Shown: positions 18,609 to 26,155 of the stretch, piece after piece
How positions within the stretch are numbered: position 1 is the first letter of the stretch
Layout: the number at the start of each line of letters is the position of its first letter
Source: Domibacillus mangrovi
GTDB taxonomy: Bacteria; Bacillota; Bacilli; Bacillales; Domibacillaceae
Direction of reading: 5' to 3'
Length of the DNA stretch: 64,000 nucleotides
Assembly: GCF_001906925.1 (NCBI RefSeq)
Contig: NZ_MRWQ01000007.1
Location: forward strand, 1 to 64,000
Made by a program: the position numbers and the translations under genes
Notes under the pieces: model-generated
What the model was told of the DNA's origin: nothing
What the model saw: only the letters and a program-made list of their open reading frames with translations
Databases searched by the model: none

Positions 18609-18757
18609 AGAGCACCGCGTCCTGCGGCAATACGTGAGTGACCGGCTTCAGCCGGCCCGAACCAATTAGGCTCTTACAGGCAGTTAATCCCCCGCTTACC
18701 CTTCTTTTCTTTTCGAAGTCTTGAAGTGGGGGTCTTACTGCCAATTAATGGGGGATG
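18589..18757 (-). mobile_element. Palindromic repeat, copy A (IS200/IS605-like relic)
   Basis: In minus orientation it begins near TTTTCATCCC and contains GGCAGTAAGACCCCC, the stem partner GCGGGGGATTAACTGCC, and two GC-rich hairpins. It ends with GAGTTCCTGTTTAT, which reads through the stop codon and last six codons of the symporter gene. Copy B shares the whole interior and the same right end, so the shared block extends into coding sequence. No transposase or TnpB reading frame is present. Confidence 0.65.
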
Positions 18758-18803
18758 AAAACATCAATCGAACCACTCTTAAGAACTTGACACCCTGTTC
18801 GCC

Positions 18804-18837
18804 AAAAAACGGATTCTCAATGTGAGAATCCGTTTTT
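18804..18837. terminator. Bidirectional terminator
   Basis: AAAAAACGGATTCTCA and TGAGAATCCGTTTTT form a 15-bp class stem with a 3-nt loop and T-runs on both sides. It can end both the symporter transcript and the convergent minus-strand gene. Confidence 0.88.
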
Positions 18838-19610
18838 CATTGTGAAAATACACTCCATTCATGTGTTTTCTTATCAAACACAAACCGGGCATTTGGCTCC
18901 GTTTTAAAACTGGTCATATAATCGTCAAACACATCGTCCATATTAATATGATCACCGACAATCCAAATTGGTACTTCTACTTTCAAACGGCTCTGCTCTG
19001 TTTTCGACAGCGAGAGAACAATCCCTTCTTTCATATCTCCATAGGCAAGTGCAATCATTTCCGCTGGAATCGGCGGAAATGAAGATCCTTTCTTCAAAGC
19101 AAAAAATGACCGTTCACTGCGAAAGAACCCGAGCTTTAATGAAATTACTTTACCTAGCACGTTATAAAAATCAGGCATGTGACGATAATACGTTTTATTG
19201 AACCACTCATCGTCGTGCGATAAGTACGCATAACGATTGTTCAGCTTGCTGTAAAACGGACGTTGCAAATGCTCCTTGCTATGGGCCAGATAAAGAAGTT
19301 CCGCAATCTCCCTTCCTTCTAGTTCATTCAGTCCATCTATATCCTCAAAATCAACCCAACAAAAATCGCCATACTCTCCTACATCTTCCTTTAATAACCT
19401 TTTCAGTTCATCTGGTTCAATGTAATCGAAACGGGTATGCATATTAAAGTCACTATTCTCATACTTGTGCTTCAATAAAAGCAAATGCGGGGGCGTCTCC
19501 GGAATGGCCTTTATAAACTCTTGAAATTCAATTCCATACGATACGACATATTGATTAATTGGGTGTAAATGTATATAAATCATTTCTTTCATATTTCCGG
19601 GATTTTTCAA
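18837..19610 (-). CDS. Hypothetical protein, 257 aa
   Basis: I do not recognise this protein. It is soluble, acidic to neutral and aromatic-rich, with no signal peptide or membrane segment and no motif I can name. Its start is TTG 19610: GGAGGT lies 7 nt upstream, whereas the nearby in-frame ATGs (19592, 19583) have no comparable site. It is a single-gene unit, divergent from mgtE and convergent with the symporter. Its stop codon lies in the terminator stem region. Confidence 0.75.
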   Translation of the reverse strand: MKNPGNMKEMIYIHLHPINQYVVSYGIEFQEFIKAIPETPPHLLLLKHKYENSDFNMHTRFDYIEPDELKRLLKEDVGEYGDFCWVDFEDIDGLNELEGREIAELLYLAHSKEHLQRPFYSKLNNRYAYLSHDDEWFNKTYYRHMPDFYNVLGKVISLKLGFFRSERSFFALKKGSSFPPIPAEMIALAYGDMKEGIVLSLSKTEQSRLKVEVPIWIVGDHINMDDVFDDYMTSFKTEPNARFVFDKKTHEWSVFSQ

Positions 19611-19718
19611 TCATACGACCTCCACATCGCGACGAATTGCATAGCTGCCTCTATCTTTTTTTGTTATACTGTTATTTTAACAAAATTTGTTCATCTTCGT
19701 ATGTAAATTTACAATGAA

Positions 19719-19737
19719 TTTCACAAAATGTGTGAAA
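19719..19737 (+). repeat. Inverted repeat in the mgtE leader, with a third half-site by the SD
   Basis: TTTCACA (19719-19725) and TGTGAAA (19731-19737) can form a hairpin. A second TTTCACA (19780-19786) lies immediately before the mgtE Shine-Dalgarno sequence, so TGTGAAA has two mutually exclusive partners. It could be a protein operator or a leader switch. Confidence 0.45.
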
Positions 19738-19806
19738 CTTTTGTCCCTCTTTCGTTTTATACTAGATGTGCAGCTGAAATTTCACAAAAAGGAGGGTCCC
19801 CTGTCT

Positions 19807-21165
19807 GTGATTTCGAACTTAACCGAAGACCAACTTACCCTGCTCGTCATCAAGCTCTTAAAAGAAGGCAAAAAAACGGACCTGCAGAATTTAATCGATG
19901 AACTCCACCCATACGATATGGCAGCCATCTATCGTAATCTGCCGGAAAAACATCAAACACGTTTTTTGCTTCATTTATCGATTCCGGTTTTGACCGATAT
20001 GATACAGGAGCTTGAAAGTGACGAACAAATGACTGTACTTAAAAATCTTGGGAAAGAACGATCCCGAAAAGTGCTCGATGATATGGACAACGATGACCTC
20101 GCTTCTCTTCTTGATGACATGTCACCGGAAAATATTAAAATTTTCCTGTCTGGTATGAAAAAAGAAGAATCAACCATCGTTGAAAATATGATGAGCTTTC
20201 CTTCAGAAACAGCTGGACGCCTTATGACAAACCGATTTGTATGGATTAAGCACTCATACACGGTGAGAGAAGCTGTTGAAAAATTGAAAAGTTTCGCTGA
20301 GTTCGCAGAAACAATCAACTATTTATATGTTATTGATGATCATAAAAAGCTCGTTGGTGTTGTCTCTTACCGTGATATGCTCTTGGCAGATACCCTTGAA
20401 AAAATTGCTGATATTATGTACGCACGTGTTATTTCGGTCGATGCGCATACAGATCAGGAAGAAGTTGCCCGCCTCATTCAACGATACGACTTTCTTGCCA
20501 TTCCCGTTGTCGATGAGAACAATATTTTAATCGGTATTGTCACGTTTGATGATATTATCGACGTCGTTATTCAAGAAGCAAATGAAGACATTGAAAAATT
20601 ATCTGCTTCCGGTAAGTCGATTGACTTTGATACGAAAGCTGGTGTCGCAGCATTCAGACGTCTTCCATGGCTCGTACTGCTTTTATTTATCGGACTCGTA
20701 TCCGGCAACATTATTTCCGGCTTTGAAGATACACTCCAACAAGTCGTTGCACTTACTTATTTTATGCCTATGATTTCCGGTATGACCGGCAACACCGGCA
20801 CACAGTCTCTTGCTGTTGTCGTCCGCGGTCTCGCTTCACGTGATATTGATATGAGAACAGTTCTGACGCTGATCATGCGTGAGTTCGGTGTTGGATTAAT
20901 CATTGGTGCTGTCTGCGGCATCCTAATCTTTTTTATCGCTTTTTTCTGGCAGGGCAGTACCGTCCTCGGATTTGTCGTCGGTGCTTCTCTTTTGCTTACA
21001 TTAATCATCGGAACGCTTGCTGGCACGATTATCCCGCTCATTTTATATAAGATGAATATCGACCCGGCAGTCGCATCCGGGCCGCTTATTACAACAATTA
21101 ATGATATTTTTTCACTCATCACATACTTTACAATTGCCTCATGGTTTTTATCACATCTTTTATAG
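19807..21165 (+). CDS. mgtE: Magnesium transporter MgtE
   Basis: A 452-residue Mg2+ channel. The N-terminal Mg2+-sensing helical domain covers about 1-125, the CBS pair about 130-255, and five C-terminal membrane helices follow, with the FMPMISGMTGNTGTQSLAV pore region. Sequence and length match the B. subtilis MgtE/YkoK protein closely. The open frame extends upstream to 19687, but the family N-terminus begins at GTG 19807 (GGAGGG at 19791-19796). An in-frame CTG at 19801 is a less likely start. Confidence 0.94.
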   Translation: MISNLTEDQLTLLVIKLLKEGKKTDLQNLIDELHPYDMAAIYRNLPEKHQTRFLLHLSIPVLTDMIQELESDEQMTVLKNLGKERSRKVLDDMDNDDLASLLDDMSPENIKIFLSGMKKEESTIVENMMSFPSETAGRLMTNRFVWIKHSYTVREAVEKLKSFAEFAETINYLYVIDDHKKLVGVVSYRDMLLADTLEKIADIMYARVISVDAHTDQEEVARLIQRYDFLAIPVVDENNILIGIVTFDDIIDVVIQEANEDIEKLSASGKSIDFDTKAGVAAFRRLPWLVLLLFIGLVSGNIISGFEDTLQQVVALTYFMPMISGMTGNTGTQSLAVVVRGLASRDIDMRTVLTLIMREFGVGLIIGAVCGILIFFIAFFWQGSTVLGFVVGASLLLTLIIGTLAGTIIPLILYKMNIDPAVASGPLITTINDIFSLITYFTIASWFLSHLL

Positions 21166-21180
21166 AAAAGATTACATCAT

Positions 21181-21209
21181 TTGACCGAATTATCTGTCTT
21201 TAATATAAT
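21181..21209 (+). promoter_or_regulatory. Sigma-A promoter of the CorC-like gene
   Basis: -35 TTGACC (21181-21186) and perfect -10 TATAAT (21204-21209) lie 17 bp apart. The predicted transcript has a leader of about 150 nt that contains an orphan SD with a three-codon ORF (ATG GGA CAT TAA at 21251) and a hairpin-spaced second SD. Confidence 0.75.
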
Positions 21210-21318
21210 AGAGATAATGAAGAATGATTCGGATGAAGGAGGGTGATCAAATGGGACATTAACGGTAAACATTGCATTATATTCTGCTGATTTTTCAAAT
21301 TTGATCATCATATTTTAT

Positions 21319-21363
21319 AGGAGGTGACTTCTTCTTTCGCACCATGCGGGAGAAGAAATCTGA
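21319..21363 (+). promoter_or_regulatory. Hairpin-spaced ribosome binding site
   Basis: The strong SD AGGAGGTGA (21319-21327) is 37 nt from the TTG start at 21364, far too long as linear sequence. A 12-bp hairpin (arms 21329-21340 and 21346-21357, loop ACCAT) fills the gap. Folding it leaves about 10 nt between GGAGG and TTG, which is normal spacing. TGA at 21361-21363 blocks any in-frame upstream start. Confidence 0.6.
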
Positions 21364-22272
21364 TTGGACATATGGATTTCATTTATCGCTGTTATCCTTT
21401 TAGCACTATCGTTTACAGCCATCCGGTTTATGAAAAGAAGAGAAAAAAATGAAACTGGAGACCCCCCCTCGACAGGGCGCTCCTCAGCTTTGCTCGCTGA
21501 AATAAGCGGTGAACATAATGACAATACTCTCTCTATATTAGGTGACAGAAGTGCGACAGAAGTTATGGTACCTCGCACAGAAATGGCCTATATGCCAAAA
21601 GATGAGACTGTCAAAGAATGCATTAGCTTGTTCCGGGAAACAAAATTTACACGTTACCCGGTTATTGATGGTGATAAAGACCGAGTCATCGGCTTTGTAA
21701 ATTTTAAAGAAGTCATCGCAGAATACGTATCTGATCCTACAGTGGGGACAAAGAGCATTAAACATTTTATCCGTCCTGTCATTCGTGTCATCGATTCTAT
21801 CCCTGTTCACGTTCTGCTCGCAAAAATGCAAGCAGAACGTATGCAGATGGCCATTTTAATTAATGAATATGGCGGCACTGCAGGGCTCGTCACGGCTAAA
21901 GATATTGTCAAAGTCATTGTTGGCGAGCTTCACGATGAATTTGATATTGCCTTACCACCTGTCATTCAGATAATAGGGGATCATCATTACATTGCTAGCA
22001 GCAAGCTATCTGTATCTGAAACAGCACAACTGCTGGGCATTGACATGAATGATGATGATGTTGATACAATTGGCGGCTGGATACTGACAGAAAACTTCGA
22101 TATTCAATGCGGCCAAACGATCGAATATAGCGGATTTTTATTCACTGTTTTAGAAATGGAAGATCATCAAATCCGTCAGCTCGAAATCAAGCCGGTGACA
22201 GCTGTTAAACGAATAGAAGAATCATCTATGGATCCTTCTGCTATGTCTATAGCTGCACCCAATAATGCTTAA
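21364..22272 (+). CDS. Minimal CorC/HlyC-type CBS-pair protein with one membrane helix
   Basis: A 302-residue protein with one N-terminal membrane helix (about 3-23), a short charged linker, a CBS pair (MVPRTEM at about 69-75, then TRYPVIDGD and INEYGGTAGLVTAKDI) and a C-terminal CorC_HlyC domain (about 205-285). Relatives such as B. subtilis YhdP have about 430-460 residues with a DUF21 membrane domain of several helices; that domain is missing here, and no DUF21-like sequence lies upstream. It follows mgtE, so a role near Mg2+ handling or membrane sensing is possible. Start TTG follows a stop codon directly. It may be a truncated gene. Confidence 0.8.
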   Translation: MDIWISFIAVILLALSFTAIRFMKRREKNETGDPPSTGRSSALLAEISGEHNDNTLSILGDRSATEVMVPRTEMAYMPKDETVKECISLFRETKFTRYPVIDGDKDRVIGFVNFKEVIAEYVSDPTVGTKSIKHFIRPVIRVIDSIPVHVLLAKMQAERMQMAILINEYGGTAGLVTAKDIVKVIVGELHDEFDIALPPVIQIIGDHHYIASSKLSVSETAQLLGIDMNDDDVDTIGGWILTENFDIQCGQTIEYSGFLFTVLEMEDHQIRQLEIKPVTAVKRIEESSMDPSAMSIAAPNNA

Positions 22273-22300
22273 AACCCGCTTTTCAGCGGGTTTTATTTTT
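22271..22300 (+). terminator. Terminator after the CorC-like gene
   Basis: AAAACCCGCT and AGCGGGTTTT form a stem with loop TTTC, followed by ATTTTTT. Confidence 0.88.
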
Positions 22301-22342
22301 TCTATATTGGGAAATTGACTATAAGACAGGACTTTACTTTAT

Positions 22343-22615
22343 CTCGCATTAACGGGCAGTAAGACCCCCGATTCAAGACGTCGAAAAGAAAAGGGATAAG
22401 CAGGGGATCAACTGCCCGTAAAAGCCGGATTGGTTCGGGCCGGTCGAAGCCGGTCACTCACGTATTGCCGCAGGACGCGGCGCTCTTTACCTGAGTTCCT
22501 GTTTATTCAGTCGGGGATAGCGAGGAACGCAGACTAAGGTCGTCACGTCCTGTGACAACGTCTGCATGATTCACATCCTGTGAACCTAACCCCACTGTAT
22601 GAAGTTTCACTTTAT
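22343..22615 (+). mobile_element. Palindromic repeat, copy B (composite of two units)
   Basis: The left flank TTTAT (22338-22342) is followed by CTCGCATTAACGGGCAGTAA, the CCCCC/GGGG stem, ACTGCCCG and the GC-rich hairpins shared with copy A, ending with GAGTTCCTGTTTAT at 22506. A second block (about 22509-22615) matches the right half of copy C: GGGGATAGCG, CGTCACGTCCTGTGACAACG and the end TTTCACTTTAT. It thus looks like a unit joined to a second right end. Its last bases contain the ATG that falsely extends the next gene. Confidence 0.7.
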
Positions 22616-22631
22616 AAGACTGGGGGTTTTT

Positions 22632-23339
22632 ATGAAAATCATTGTACAAACAGCTCTTCTGCTAGCTGCCGCGTGGACGATTATTCCAACTGCAGCGGCA
22701 CGAACATGCTCAACACATGTGAAAAAACGTGGATATGACCGGAAACAAATCGCGCTGACATTTGATGATGGTCCGGATCCAGTTTACACACCTCTTCTAC
22801 TTGAGACATTACAGAAATACAATGTACAAGCGACGTTTTTCATTGTTGGGGAAAAAGCAGAACGTCACCCAGATTTGATACGTCGTATACAGAAAGAAGG
22901 ACACGACATCGGTATTCATAATGACCGGCACATATCCAACTGGCTGCTGTCACCTTCCGCTATGAATCATCAGCTCGTTCGCGCGGCAGAAAGAGTATCT
23001 GCTATTACCGGAGAACGTGTTACATTGTACAGACCACCTTGGGGACATTTCAATCCAGTAACATTGTCCAAAGCAAAAAGGTTTGAGACGATTATGTGGA
23101 CATCCATACCGGGTGACTGGAAAAAAAACATGACTACCCGAAGACTAGCAGATAAATTACGCAATGCCCGGTCAAACGGCGCTATTATTACATTACATGA
23201 CAGCGGAAACACACTCGGTGCCTATAAAATGGCCCCGCGTATGATGATCGAATCACTTCACCTATTTTTATCCGATGAAGATTCCAGACAATACGAATTT
23301 GTTACAGTTACCAATTTGTTCAACAAACAGAGGGCTTAA
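22632..23339 (+). CDS. Polysaccharide deacetylase (NodB domain)
   Basis: A 235-residue exported carbohydrate esterase family 4 protein. The signal peptide (about 1-20) is followed by the NodB domain: motif 1 TFDDGPDP, motif 2 HNDRH (HxxxH metal ligands), motif 3 RPPWGHFN and motif 5 LHDSGN. It probably deacetylates peptidoglycan or another amino-sugar polymer outside the membrane. The frame opens at 22599 inside the repeat, but ATG 22632 starts a proper signal peptide; its SD (GGGGG) is modest. It stops directly before the DedA gene. Confidence 0.9.
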   Translation: MKIIVQTALLLAAAWTIIPTAAARTCSTHVKKRGYDRKQIALTFDDGPDPVYTPLLLETLQKYNVQATFFIVGEKAERHPDLIRRIQKEGHDIGIHNDRHISNWLLSPSAMNHQLVRAAERVSAITGERVTLYRPPWGHFNPVTLSKAKRFETIMWTSIPGDWKKNMTTRRLADKLRNARSNGAIITLHDSGNTLGAYKMAPRMMIESLHLFLSDEDSRQYEFVTVTNLFNKQRA

Positions 23340-23924
23340 ATGGAATCATTAATCATTACTTATTTATCAAAATACGGATACGCCATCTTGTTTTTATCCG
23401 GCCTATTCGGCATTGTAGGCATTCCTGCACCGGAAGAAAGTTTGCTTGTCTATATCGGTATGCTCGCGAAAAACGGTTCCATTTCCTTTGCTTATGCTGT
23501 TGCTATTTTAACATCTGGAGCCTTTACTGGCATGCTTATTAGCTACACGCTCGGACGAATGGTCGGACAGCCGCTCCTTGACCGGTATGGTAAATATTTG
23601 GGCGTAACGAAAAAGCGGCTTCATAAAACGATGATGCACTGGAATTTATCAAAATCATTATTAGCCGGATTTTTCATCCCTGGTATTCGCCAGTTTAATC
23701 CTTACTTCGCCGGTATCACAAAATTCTCCATACCTGTATTTATGGCTCTTTCCGTTTTAGGTTCTTTTACGTGGGTATTGATATATATATCTGCCGGTTT
23801 TCTAATAGGTTCATACATTCAAATTAAGCCGATCTATTTAAGTATCGCTGGTGCATTTTTTTTCATCGTCTTTATGATCCGTTTTATTGTAAAGTGGAGA
23901 AAGTCATCCTATTCCAGCCGTTAA
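23340..23924 (+). CDS. DedA family membrane protein
   Basis: A 194-residue DedA/SNARE-associated (VTT domain) protein with four or five hydrophobic segments. FGIVGIPAPEE near the N-terminus and GFFIPGIRQFNPYFAG in the middle are the conserved VTT motifs. DedA proteins support lipid-carrier flipping and membrane potential. Its ATG follows the stop of the deacetylase gene with no gap, so the two are translated in tandem. Confidence 0.9.
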   Translation: MESLIITYLSKYGYAILFLSGLFGIVGIPAPEESLLVYIGMLAKNGSISFAYAVAILTSGAFTGMLISYTLGRMVGQPLLDRYGKYLGVTKKRLHKTMMHWNLSKSLLAGFFIPGIRQFNPYFAGITKFSIPVFMALSVLGSFTWVLIYISAGFLIGSYIQIKPIYLSIAGAFFFIVFMIRFIVKWRKSSYSSR

Positions 23925-23939
23925 AGGAGTCAAAACTAT

Positions 23940-25058
23940 ATGAAAATCATTGTACTTCCTTTATTCCGCTTGCCTTCGGGTCACCATAAAGCAGCAGAAG
24001 CTATTATTGAACGCATTACTTGTATACGACCTGACGCCCAAATTCAAACGGTAGATTTATTAAGCTATTGTCATGAATCGCTCGAAACAGTTGTTTCAAA
24101 AATGTACATGCAATGGATTAACAAAAAACCCGAATCGTACAGCAAGTTTTATAAATCATTTATTTATACACCCGAGGGTAAACGAAATGAACAGATGCCC
24201 ATTCACGTCTGGGATAAATATTTTGAGTTTCGCCTTGCTCGCATCATTGAAAAAGAATGTCCAGATTATATTATTTGTACACACAGTTACCCGTCAAAGC
24301 TGTTAAATCATTTAAAACAACTGCGAAAAATGGATGTACCTGTCATTAATGTATATACTGACTTTTTCGTCAGTGATGTATGGGGAAAACAAGGCATCGA
24401 CTATCATTTTGTTCCTCACCTTGAAGCAAAAAAATGGCTTTCAAAATTCCATGTGCCAGGGAATCGAATTTTTGTAACCGGCATTCCTGTACATCCTTCA
24501 TTTGAAGTAGAGTACGTGCATTCCGAACATCGTTCTATTCTTATAGCCGGTGGAAACAGCGGGCTCGGTCACCTCGAAAAATTGCTGGACAATTTGCAAG
24601 CCGATACACTTTCGTACACGTATAACGTCCTATGTGGTCATAATGTAAAACTACGTGAATTCATTTTATCTCTTGATCATCCACGTATTAAAGCACTTCC
24701 TTATATGAACAGCCGGGAAGAGATGAACCGGTATTATGAAGAGGCATCGGCCATTATTACAAAACCAGGAGGCATTACCGTCAGTGAAGTTCTTGAAAAA
24801 GAACTGCCTGTTTTTATTGCAGGTACTCTTCCTGGACAGGAAGAATTTAATGCGGATTATTTAAAAAAACGGCAGCTCATTTATGAATTAACCAATGATA
24901 GACCGGTTGAACAGCAAATTACAGCGATTATTGACAATGAAATCGAGTGCAATAAATGGAAAAAAAGGATTGACATGTACCGCTTCGAAAAAGAACATTC
25001 ACTTGAAACAACCCTTGTCAATATATTTGGCAAAGAATCATCTTTAATCCCGCTTTGA
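23940..25058 (+). CDS. Glycosyltransferase of the MGDG synthase/UgtP type
   Basis: A 372-residue GT28-type glycosyltransferase. The N-terminal MGDG-synthase domain starts PLFRLPSGHHKAAEAI, which is the acceptor/membrane-binding half; the C-terminal half has GGNSGLGHL and TKPGGITVSEVLE for UDP-sugar binding. Relatives (B. subtilis UgtP, YkoN) glucosylate diacylglycerol or related lipids. It sits between two DedA genes and upstream of cardiolipin synthase. AAAGGAG lies upstream of the ATG. Confidence 0.88.
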   Translation: MKIIVLPLFRLPSGHHKAAEAIIERITCIRPDAQIQTVDLLSYCHESLETVVSKMYMQWINKKPESYSKFYKSFIYTPEGKRNEQMPIHVWDKYFEFRLARIIEKECPDYIICTHSYPSKLLNHLKQLRKMDVPVINVYTDFFVSDVWGKQGIDYHFVPHLEAKKWLSKFHVPGNRIFVTGIPVHPSFEVEYVHSEHRSILIAGGNSGLGHLEKLLDNLQADTLSYTYNVLCGHNVKLREFILSLDHPRIKALPYMNSREEMNRYYEEASAIITKPGGITVSEVLEKELPVFIAGTLPGQEEFNADYLKKRQLIYELTNDRPVEQQITAIIDNEIECNKWKKRIDMYRFEKEHSLETTLVNIFGKESSLIPL

Positions 25059-25072
25059 ATGCGGGTCTTTTT
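25049..25072 (+). terminator. Terminator after the glycosyltransferase gene
   Basis: CCCGC and GCGGG form a short stem with a 7-nt loop, followed by TCTTTTT. The stem overlaps the last codons of the gene. Confidence 0.7.
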
Positions 25073-25152
25073 AATGGTGAAGATAAACTGCATAGTGCTA
25101 TAATTTCATCTTAGGCGTTAAGCGCAAATCTTTTTTCGAGAAAGGAATGGCC

Positions 25153-25764
25153 ATGGAAAATTGGATTATATCAATGATGGAGCAATACGGATTATGGGGT
25201 GTCTTTTTTTTAATCGCCCTTGAAAATTTATTTCCACCGATTCCGTCTGAAGTCATTTTAACATTTGGTGGTGTCATGACCGGCTCAACGGATTTGACCG
25301 TCACTGGCGTTATTTTCGCGTCAACAGCTGGATCAGTTATTGGGGCCGTTATATTATACGGATTCGGCCTGTTAATTGATGTTGAAAATTTAGAGAAAAT
25401 TATTGACCGGTATGGCCGTTTTCTTCGTGTCTCAAAAAAAGATATTCATCGTGCGGATAAGTGGTTTGATAAGTATGGTGTATGGACTGTATTTCTTTGC
25501 CGAATGGTTCCCCTTATCCGCAGTTTAATCTCTATTCCAGCTGGGATGTCGAACATGAACTTCTTTTTATTTTTAATCTTCACGACAGCCGGAACGCTAA
25601 TATGGAATACAATCCTTGTGAATCTTGGTGCAACATTTGCTGATTCATGGCATATAATCGTTGAATACATGGATGTGTATTCAAACGTTGTATATGCAAT
25701 CCTTGCCGTACTGTTTATTGCTGCGATTGTCTGGTACATGAAAAAAATGCGCCGTCGCCCATGA
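25153..25764 (+). CDS. DedA family membrane protein
   Basis: A 203-residue VTT-domain protein. ENLFPPIPSEV (about 22-32) and FLCRMVPLIRSLISIPAGMS are the conserved motifs, with four or five membrane helices and a basic C-terminus. The frame has ATGs at 25147 and 25153; AAAGGA touches the first but lies 6 nt before the second, so 25153 is chosen. It is more similar to the classical DedA/YbfM-YngC type than the 23340 gene. Confidence 0.92.
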   Translation: MENWIISMMEQYGLWGVFFLIALENLFPPIPSEVILTFGGVMTGSTDLTVTGVIFASTAGSVIGAVILYGFGLLIDVENLEKIIDRYGRFLRVSKKDIHRADKWFDKYGVWTVFLCRMVPLIRSLISIPAGMSNMNFFLFLIFTTAGTLIWNTILVNLGATFADSWHIIVEYMDVYSNVVYAILAVLFIAAIVWYMKKMRRRP

Positions 25765-25765
25765 G

Positions 25766-25796
25766 AAAAAGTCCGGAAACGATTTCCGGACTTTTT
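25766..25796. terminator. Bidirectional terminator between DedA and a small minus-strand gene
   Basis: AAAAAGTCCGGAAA and TTTCCGGACTTTTT form a perfect 14-bp stem with a CGA loop and T-runs both ways. Confidence 0.9.
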
Positions 25797-25821
25797 CAAA
25801 TCGCATAACGATTGCCCTTTC

Positions 25822-25983
25822 TTATCCGATATGATAAGACATGACCATCTTTGCACACCTAGCCGTTTCACAACTGCCCTGTAATGCTTTCCAAAGCTCC
25901 AATCTGGATTTAGTTGCTGTTACTTTTACACCAAGCCTGGCAATTTTATCAACTATGTCGCGAGTCCTATCTGCACTCTGCAT
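25822..25983 (-). CDS. Small hypothetical protein, 53 aa
   Basis: A 53-codon frame on the minus strand, rich in charged residues (starts MQSADRTRDIVDKIARLG, ends MSYHIG). AAAGGGTGG lies 6 nt before ATG 25983 (another ATG at 25986 is closer), and a bidirectional terminator follows its stop, so it has the parts of a real gene. I do not recognise the family. A longer plus-strand frame overlaps it but has no SD and an unlikely composition. The rest of 25984-26146 is AT-rich with no gene seen; a TATAAT at 26112-26117 may be part of the cls promoter. Confidence 0.5.
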   Translation of the reverse strand: MQSADRTRDIVDKIARLGVKVTATKSRLELWKALQGSCETARCAKMVMSYHIG

Positions 25984-26155
25984 CATTATCCACCCTTTAA
26001 TGTTTTTTTGTATATACGTTTTATATAAAAAATTGTTTCACTTTTTTAGATGTATTCTTCTTTTTCCCCGTTTCGCTCATTTCAATTCGGTTTATTCTGA
26101 TTTTTTTCCTGTATAATAAACAGCAAGAACAATTTGAAACAGGTCGGTGATAAAC

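Noticed and set aside
19611-19806. M-box (Mg2+) riboswitch before mgtE
   Set aside because: The gap is just long enough, but I do not find the conserved M-box sequence blocks; only short inverted repeats are visible.
25841-26116. 91-codon plus-strand ORF
   Set aside because: No SD, unusual composition, and it lies antisense to a better-supported 53-aa frame.
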